Source: Leptospira kirschneri serovar Cynopteri str. 3522 CT
GTDB taxonomy: Bacteria; Spirochaetota; Leptospiria; Leptospirales; Leptospiraceae
DNA: 64,000 bases
NCBI RefSeq assembly: GCF_000243695.2
Contig: NZ_AHMN02000013.1
Location: 62,001-126,000 of the forward strand
Direction: 5' to 3'
Every line of letters begins with the position of its first letter. Position 1 is the first letter of the stretch. The position numbers and the translations under genes are program-made. Shown here in pieces: positions 57,805 to 64,000 of this stretch. Under the pieces are notes generated by a model. The model was given only the letters and a program-made list of their open reading frames with translations, searched no databases and was not told the DNA's origin.

Positions 57805-59367
57805 TTGAGAAAATCGACGGTATATAAATTGAGTGAATTTAAAATTCAGTCGGCTGATTTTTATAAATTTTTAATTGAAAGAAGTCCGGAGTTAATTTGT
57901 TTTCATGATCCGAACGGAGTTTTTCTTTATGTCAGCCCCTCCGTAACTTCTATGTTAGGTTATCAACCGGAGGAATTGATCGGTAAGAATCCATACGATT
58001 ACTTTAATCCTCTTGATAAAAAAAGGATTTTTACAAATTCTCATCAACCGGTTTTGGAAGGGAAAAAACGAGAACAAGTAGAATACCAATTTCTTAGAAA
58101 AGATGGAAAATACGTTTGGTTACAGACCATCACTCAACCGATTTTTGACGATCATGGAAATGTGACCGCTCTTCTTGCAACTACTCGAGAATACTCTGGA
58201 TTGAATACAATATTAGAAGCTTCAAAAAATAAGCAGGCCCTAGAAGAGGTTCGTCTTTCCGAAGAAAAATTTTTCAACGCGTTTTATTATTCCAGCATCG
58301 GTATGGCGCTTGTTTCTTTAGAAGGAAAATGGTTGGAAGTAAATTCGAGTCTTTTAGATATAATCGGTTATTCCAGAGAAGAAATTTTGAAACTTATGTT
58401 TCAAGATATAACACATCCGGATGATCTTACCACAGATTTAAGTCTTTTACAAGAAACACTAGAAGGTAAACGAGATAGTTATAGAATGGAGAAGAGATAC
58501 TTTCATAAAAACGGAAATGTTATCTGGGTTTTATTGGTGGTGTCTATTGTAAGAGATTCACAAAAGAATCCGTTATTTTTCATTTCTCAGATCCAAGATA
58601 TTAGTGATCGTAAAAATATGCTTTCCGCGTTGATAGAAAAGAATGAAACACTCCAAGCTCTCAGCAATCACTTGACGGAAAGAAATTCTCAATTGGAAGA
58701 ATTTAACCAGATCGTTTCTCACAATCTGCGTTCTCCTATTGGAAATATATTTACTCTTACTACAATGCTCTGTGAGAAATACGGCACGGACAAAGATCAG
58801 CTTTTTCAATCTTTGGAAACGAGCGTAAAAGATTTAATGACCACGTTGAACGATATAGTGGAAGTAATCAAAATTCGAAAAAATCGAAATGTAGATAAAC
58901 AGACGATTCTGTTTAAAGATGCATTTTATAAGGTTCAAAATCTTCTTTCTACTCAGATTCAGGAAATGAATGCGGATATTCGAACTGATTTTAATGCGGC
59001 CCCTGAAATTTTTTATTCGAAAGTATATCTGGAAAGTATATTATTGAATTTATTGAGCAATGCCTTAAAATACTCCGACCCGAATAAAAAATCGGAAATT
59101 TCTTTCGTCTCATTTATTGAAGATAAAAAGATCTTTTTAGTTGTACGGGACAACGGCCTAGGAATCGATCTTAGAAAATATGGCCACCAAATCTTTAAAA
59201 TGAACAAAACGTTCCATCGAGAAAGAGAAGGCCAGGGTATCGGGTTATTTATGACGAAAAATCAAATAGAATCTCTTGGGGGCGAAATAACGGTTGAAAG
59301 TTCTCCCGGTAAAGGTACATCTTTCCTCATTAATTTCAATAAATACAATGATTTCGAACAATATTAA
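57805..59367 (+). CDS. PAS-domain sensor histidine kinase, cytoplasmic
   Basis: 520 residues, start codon TTG at 57805 without an obvious ribosome binding site. No membrane helix. PAS domain 1 spans about residues 18-130 and PAS domain 2 about 150-270, each with GY-type motifs and a PAC end (KDGKYVWLQTI, KNGNVIWVLLV). The H-box FNQIVSHNLRSPIGN has H306. The catalytic domain has LLNLLSNALKYS, DNGLGID and GQGIGLFM. It should sense a cytoplasmic cue such as redox or a ligand and phosphorylate the receiver encoded next. Confidence 0.92.
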   Translation: MRKSTVYKLSEFKIQSADFYKFLIERSPELICFHDPNGVFLYVSPSVTSMLGYQPEELIGKNPYDYFNPLDKKRIFTNSHQPVLEGKKREQVEYQFLRKDGKYVWLQTITQPIFDDHGNVTALLATTREYSGLNTILEASKNKQALEEVRLSEEKFFNAFYYSSIGMALVSLEGKWLEVNSSLLDIIGYSREEILKLMFQDITHPDDLTTDLSLLQETLEGKRDSYRMEKRYFHKNGNVIWVLLVVSIVRDSQKNPLFFISQIQDISDRKNMLSALIEKNETLQALSNHLTERNSQLEEFNQIVSHNLRSPIGNIFTLTTMLCEKYGTDKDQLFQSLETSVKDLMTTLNDIVEVIKIRKNRNVDKQTILFKDAFYKVQNLLSTQIQEMNADIRTDFNAAPEIFYSKVYLESILLNLLSNALKYSDPNKKSEISFVSFIEDKKIFLVVRDNGLGIDLRKYGHQIFKMNKTFHREREGQGIGLFMTKNQIESLGGEITVESSPGKGTSFLINFNKYNDFEQY

Positions 59368-59368
59368 T

Positions 59369-59758
59369 ATGAACTTCTGGTTGGTGGATGATGATTCCAT
59401 CTATATTATGATTGCTAGACGTTTTTTAGAAAAAGACGGTAGGGTCACGAAACTACGCGATTTCCAAGACGGTGAATTAGCCCTTCAGGAACTTCAAACA
59501 CTGAGTTCGGATCGAGAAGAACTTCCAGATGCAATCCTTTTAGATATTAATATGCCTTTTATGGACGGTTGGCAGTTTTTAGACGAGTTCAAGAAAATTC
59601 AAGGGGCTTTGGCTAAAAAAATTACCATCTTTATGGTAAGTTCATCTGTAGACGAAAGAGATATTGTAAAGGCGAATTCCTTTCCAGAAGTCAAAGGTTA
59701 TCTTTCTAAACCTTTGACTCAAGATCACATTCAAAAACTTTATAACCAACTTGTTTAA
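59369..59758 (+). CDS. Single-domain response regulator
   Basis: About 129 residues from the ATG at 59369, two bases past the kinase stop; an ATG at 59348 is a possible alternative. It is a stand-alone receiver. Acidic residues are at VDDDS (about 6-8), the phospho-acceptor is D59 in LLDINMPFMDGW, switch residues are in FMVSSSVD, and K114 is in YLSKPL. There is no output domain. It may act by protein-protein contact, as CheY-like proteins and the Rcp1 type do with PAS/phytochrome kinases. Confidence 0.93.
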   Translation: MNFWLVDDDSIYIMIARRFLEKDGRVTKLRDFQDGELALQELQTLSSDREELPDAILLDINMPFMDGWQFLDEFKKIQGALAKKITIFMVSSSVDERDIVKANSFPEVKGYLSKPLTQDHIQKLYNQLV

Positions 59759-59821
59759 ATAAGGTGAGTTCGGTATAAGGAATTTATTTCCTAAAATTTC
59801 GTTTTACCGTGAAAAAATGGA

Positions 59822-59837
59822 TGTAGGAACTTATTCT
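59822..59837 (+). repeat. Partial 16-bp palindromic motif
   Basis: TGTAGGAACTTATTCT matches the left two thirds of the family consensus. About 46 bases earlier lies ATACCGAACTCAC on the minus strand, the same companion string found next to the copy at 2071-2086. Confidence 0.45.
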
Positions 59838-59883
59838 TTTAGAAAAAACTTTCTCATGCTGAATTTCTATTATTATAAAACGC

Positions 59884-60315
59884 TTATGTTTTGTATTTTG
59901 AGAAAAACCATCCTAAAAAAGCGCCGATCGGTAAAGTGATCCAACCGTAGAAAATTAGACTCCACAAAGTGCCTATTGAAACAACAAAAAAACCTGAAAA
60001 AATATTTAGAGGAGGTATATTATCTGGATTTCTAATATTCAAAATCCAATATTCAATATTTGAGAATAGAATGAAATAATAAAATGTCAAATGGTGGGAA
60101 ATGATCACGATTACAATTCCCAGAATTATTCCTTTTGTAATTCCGTAATTTTGACTCTTTTCTACAAAAAATTTCCAAATCACGTAAGATGCAGAAAATC
60201 CCGCCAAGGCAGAAAAAATAGGAAAAGTTTTATAATCTCCAGTTGCGGTCAATGTGATTATGATTCCTACGATCAATCCTATAATTGGACAGATTATTGC
60301 TAATATTAAGCTCAT
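59884..60315 (-). CDS. Four-helix membrane protein, unknown function
   Basis: 143 residues with four hydrophobic helices: about 4-22, 32-50, 62-85 and 108-135. There is no conserved motif that I recognise. It stands alone between the response regulator and the isocitrate dehydrogenase, converging on the former. The composition is very low in charged residues. Confidence 0.65.
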   Translation of the reverse strand: MSLILAIICPIIGLIVGIIITLTATGDYKTFPIFSALAGFSASYVIWKFFVEKSQNYGITKGIILGIVIVIISHHLTFYYFILFSNIEYWILNIRNPDNIPPLNIFSGFFVVSIGTLWSLIFYGWITLPIGAFLGWFFSKYKT

Positions 60316-60482
60316 TTTATATAAGTTTCCTCAAAAAATTTTTTACTTATATACATAAGGTTTCTACAAAATTAAAAATCAATTTTAGAATGATTCCTAC
60401 TCAGAATTATATAATCAAGTGTCCAAAATTTTGTTTCTAAACCGGTTATTTTGAAATTCACGTAGGGATTGATATTTTATTT

Positions 60483-61949
<1,467 letters not shown>

Positions 61950-62395
61950 TCTATTCTCCTAATACTTCTATAAGATCTGAAACGTAGAGTATGGTCAATT
62001 CTCTTACATCAAAAAAATAGAATATTTTTAATTTTGATTAGAATCAGTCTTTAAAATTAAATGTAATTTATTTTATGGTTATCAATAGAACGAACTCTAA
62101 GAGTTATTAGGTGAAATTTTGAAAAAGTATGAATCGAAAGAAGTTTTTATAAAAAATATTTAATAGAGTTGCCGAAACTTCAAATTAACCAAACTGCTTC
62201 AATCGACGTTTCCGTGAAACAGATGGAGAATCGATTTTTCAATAACTCTAATGGTTTTAAAATAGGAAAAATACAAATAGAATCTATTTATGGGAAGTAT
62301 TTAACGTAAGTTTTGTGTAAGGTGATTTAATTTAAGATTTTAAGATAAGTTTAAAATTTAAACCGAATCAAACAGCTTCTTATCGATAAAAGAAA
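61950..62395. other. 446-bp spacer with MITE-like element
   Basis: No gene; it lies upstream of icd and downstream of the small hypothetical gene. It contains MITE-like copy 5 at 62164-62250. The icd promoter should lie near 61960-62060. Confidence 0.6.
62164..62250 (+). repeat. MITE-like element, copy 5
   Basis: An 87-bp copy. The left end is TAGAGTTGCCGAAA, the interior TTAACCAAACTGCTTCAATC followed by GACGTTTCCGTGAAAC and GATGGAGAATCGATT, and the right end TTTTTCAATAACTCTA. It keeps the same interior order as copies 2 to 4. Confidence 0.85.
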
Positions 62396-63792
<1,397 letters not shown>

Positions 63793-63796
<4 letters not shown>

Positions 63797-64000
63797 TTTT
63801 TACGAAGCCTTGCCGTTTCTTGAGCGGGTAAACCGTAGATGTTTATAAAACCTTCCGCGTCTTTTTGATTATATAATTCCTCTTTTTCGAAAGTTGCCAT
63901 TTCTGGATTATAAAGAGAGACTGAAGATTTTCTTCCCACAACGGAACAAATTCCTTTGTAGAGTTTTATCCTTACGGTTCCGCTAACGTATCTTTGTGTT
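63793..64000 (-). CDS. argG: Argininosuccinate synthase, C-terminal 68 residues (partial)
   Basis: The gene enters from the right edge of the window. The visible translation contains [29 protein letters not shown] and [17 protein letters not shown] before the stop at 63793. This is the C-terminal oligomerisation tail of ArgG. The enzyme joins citrulline and aspartate in arginine synthesis. The stop overlaps the coaD start by 4 bases. Confidence 0.92.

Overview
The window reads as chromosomal DNA of a spirochaete of the genus Leptospira, most likely a pathogenic species of the L. interrogans group. The evidence is AT-rich coding sequence, two copies of a DUF1564-type gene (a family I know only from Leptospira), many short lipoproteins with loose spirochaetal lipoboxes, some TTG starts, and short dispersed repeats in the spacers. 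No rRNA, tRNA, CRISPR array, intact insertion sequence or prophage was recognised.

Layout. 1-12.2 kb: a membrane-anchored MutS-like ATPase, a DUF1564 gene, and a leftward operon with a Yej-type peptide ABC transporter (two permeases, two separate ATPases), an AsmA-like protein and a small membrane protein. An AttH/CrtC-type lipocalin protein, a decayed membrane-protein gene and a CPBP protease follow. 12.2-15.7 kb: a gene-poor accessory stretch around a compositionally atypical styrene-monooxygenase-like flavoprotein. 15.7-21.8 kb: a complete assimilatory sulfate-to-sulfide operon (cysH, cysD, cysN, siroheme synthesis in two genes, cysI). 21.8-33.3 kb: envelope genes (beta-propeller protein, LysM/M23 peptidase, second CPBP protease, CLC channel, two DUF4139 proteins, a VWA protein). 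33.6-37.9 kb: a leftward cobalamin operon headed by a cobalamin riboswitch, with two lipoproteins, cobT, cobS and cobC. 38.4-43.4 kb: an amine oxidase and a type IIA topoisomerase pair that resembles phage T4 topoisomerase more than bacterial gyrase or Topo IV. 43.5-52.9 kb: a lipoprotein, gltX, an RsbW-like kinase, a DUF455 ferritin-like protein, the second DUF1564 gene, and an operon with a MotB-like protein and an M14 peptidase. 53-64 kb: an aminotransferase, a GMC oxidoreductase with its small subunit, a ferredoxin, a PAS histidine kinase with its response regulator, isocitrate dehydrogenase, ndk, coaD and the 3' end of argG.

The spacers carry at least three repeat classes. The first is five copies of an 84-103 bp MITE-like element with terminal inverted repeats. 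The second is about 16 copies of a 16-bp imperfect palindrome, TGTRGGAACTNNTACA, often in pairs. The third is degenerate GC-richer fragments of a longer element. The observations most worth following are the T4-like topoisomerase, the riboswitch-controlled lipoprotein/cobalamin operon, and the two short repeat families.
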